5,817 nt of DNA from Bacteroidales bacterium (GTDB lineage: Bacteria > Bacteroidota > Bacteroidia > Bacteroidales > F082): the NCBI GenBank assembly GCA_016281295.1, contig JAEEII010000182.1:1-5817 (forward strand), read 5' to 3'. Shown in pieces: positions 5,065 through 5,817 of this stretch. The position numbers and the translations under genes are program-made. The notes under the pieces are model-generated. The model did not search any database and was not told the DNA's origin. It saw only the letters and a program-made list of their open reading frames with translations. The stretch's first letter is position 1. Each line of letters begins with the position of its first letter.

Positions 5065-5817
5065 ATGAAAATCAAACATTTGACTTTTGTCGCAGCATTG
5101 GCTTTGTTGGCCTCTGCCTGCTCAAACGCTCCCAAACAACCCGTGGAGCAACCGCAACCGAAACTCATCGACAAATACGCTGAGTACACTTTGACTTCCG
5201 ATATCAGCCATCTGAGCGAGAACGAAAAGGAGATGCTCCCTTTGCTCTTTGAAGCTGCCGATATCATGGACCAGCTCTTCTGGATGGAGAACTATGGCGA
5301 CAAAGACGAGCTGATGGCCAAAATCAGCGATCCCGATGTGCAACGTTTTGCCTGCATCACCTACGGCCCTTGGGATGGTCTCAACGGCAACCAGTCGTTC
5401 GTGGATGGCATCGGCGAGAAGCCTGCCGGCGCTCGTTTCTATCCCCAAGACATGACGGAAGAGGAATGGAACGCTTTCGACGATCCTAACAAGACCAGCC
5501 AGTACACCATGATTGTGCGTGACGAGAACGGTGCCCTGAAATGTGTGTGGTACCACGACTATTTCAAGAATCAGATTGAGAAGGCCGCCTCTCTGCTGGA
5601 TGATGCCTCGGAGCTTGCCGGCGACGAGGAGTTCGCCACCTATCTCGCCCTCCGCGCCAAGGCTCTCCGTACCGATGACTATCTGGAAAGTGACATGCGC
5701 TGGATGGATGTCCGCAACAACAACGTTGACATGGTGATCGGACCTATCGAGAACTATACCGACGCCCGCTATGGCATCAAAGCTTCCCACGAGGCTTTCA
5801 TCCTCATCAAGGATCAA
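5065..5817 (+). CDS. Lipoprotein of the dipeptidyl peptidase III (M49) family, N-terminal part (cut by right edge)
   Basis: The 251 visible residues begin MKIKHLTFVAALALLASAC, a lipoprotein signal with the modified cysteine at residue 19, so the protein is membrane-anchored and faces the periplasm or cell surface. The mature part has the N-terminal lobe of M49 zinc peptidases as seen in Bacteroidales: LTSDISHLSENEKEMLPLLFEAADIMDQLFW near residues 43-73, and MVIGPIENYTDARYGIKASHEAF near 226-247, which corresponds to the conserved GxxExYxD...(Y/F)GxKAxxEAF region. The catalytic HExxxH-type zinc motif of M49 would lie further right and cannot be seen. M49 enzymes release dipeptides from peptide N-termini; some Bacteroidales relatives are annotated simply as Zn-dependent hydrolase, or misleadingly as dihydrofolate reductase. 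A strong promoter lies just upstream. The long open minus-strand frame over this gene is a shadow. Confidence 0.85.
   Translation, partial: MKIKHLTFVAALALLASACSNAPKQPVEQPQPKLIDKYAEYTLTSDISHLSENEKEMLPLLFEAADIMDQLFWMENYGDKDELMAKISDPDVQRFACITYGPWDGLNGNQSFVDGIGEKPAGARFYPQDMTEEEWNAFDDPNKTSQYTMIVRDENGALKCVWYHDYFKNQIEKAASLLDDASELAGDEEFATYLALRAKALRTDDYLESDMRWMDVRNNNVDMVIGPIENYTDARYGIKASHEAFILIKDQ

Noticed and set aside
4980..5267. N-terminal extension of the transporter by 96 residues
   Set aside because: It would run through the promoter and the start of the divergent lipoprotein gene and has low-complexity, non-family sequence. MKKRKVPHTF at 4979 is the normal start.
5122..5817. Open minus-strand frame of 231 codons over the right end
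   Set aside because: It lies opposite the M49 lipoprotein, which has a lipoprotein signal, a good promoter and family motifs. The antisense frame is a shadow of its GC-rich codon use.

Overview
The window looks like a Bacteroidota chromosome, most likely a gut or oral Bacteroidales. Four things point there: a textbook Bacteroidota promoter (TTTG, 20 bases, TAACTTTG) ahead of the last gene, A-rich leaders with little Shine-Dalgarno signal, a remnant of a type IX secretion C-terminal sorting domain, and an M49-type lipoprotein peptidase of the kind common in this phylum. No RNA gene, CRISPR array or intact insertion sequence was seen.

Left part (1-1392): the tail of an unidentified gene, then a secreted or periplasmic protein with a TonB C-terminal-like domain in its middle and an unrecognised C-terminal region. 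A gene-free stretch of 288 bases follows (1393-1680), holding a perfect 13-bp inverted repeat, weaker inverted repeats, a 14-bp palindrome and a possible promoter.

Middle part (1681-3353): a small accessory island of AT-rich genes broken by a GC-rich scar. It has a small acidic protein resembling polymorphic-toxin immunity proteins, a three-helix membrane protein, a short ORF carrying a fragment of an Rhs repeat-associated core, and a second three-helix membrane protein that looks like a divergent relative of the first. A promoterless piece of a type IX sorting domain ends the island. I read this as a degraded Rhs toxin-tip/immunity array in which the immunity-like genes survived and the toxin tips are gone. 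That reading is inference; the Rhs fragment and the composition breaks are visible.

Right part (3354-5817): core-type genes. A YfcC/DcuC-family transporter lies on the minus strand and is divergent from a lipoprotein of the dipeptidyl peptidase III (M49) family, which runs off the right edge. A peptidase next to a transporter of a family linked to amino acid or peptide-like substrates suggests peptide and amino acid use, but the two are not in one operon. The transporter carries 63 bp of heptanucleotide tandem repeat, exactly 21 codons, in a loop near the middle of the protein.
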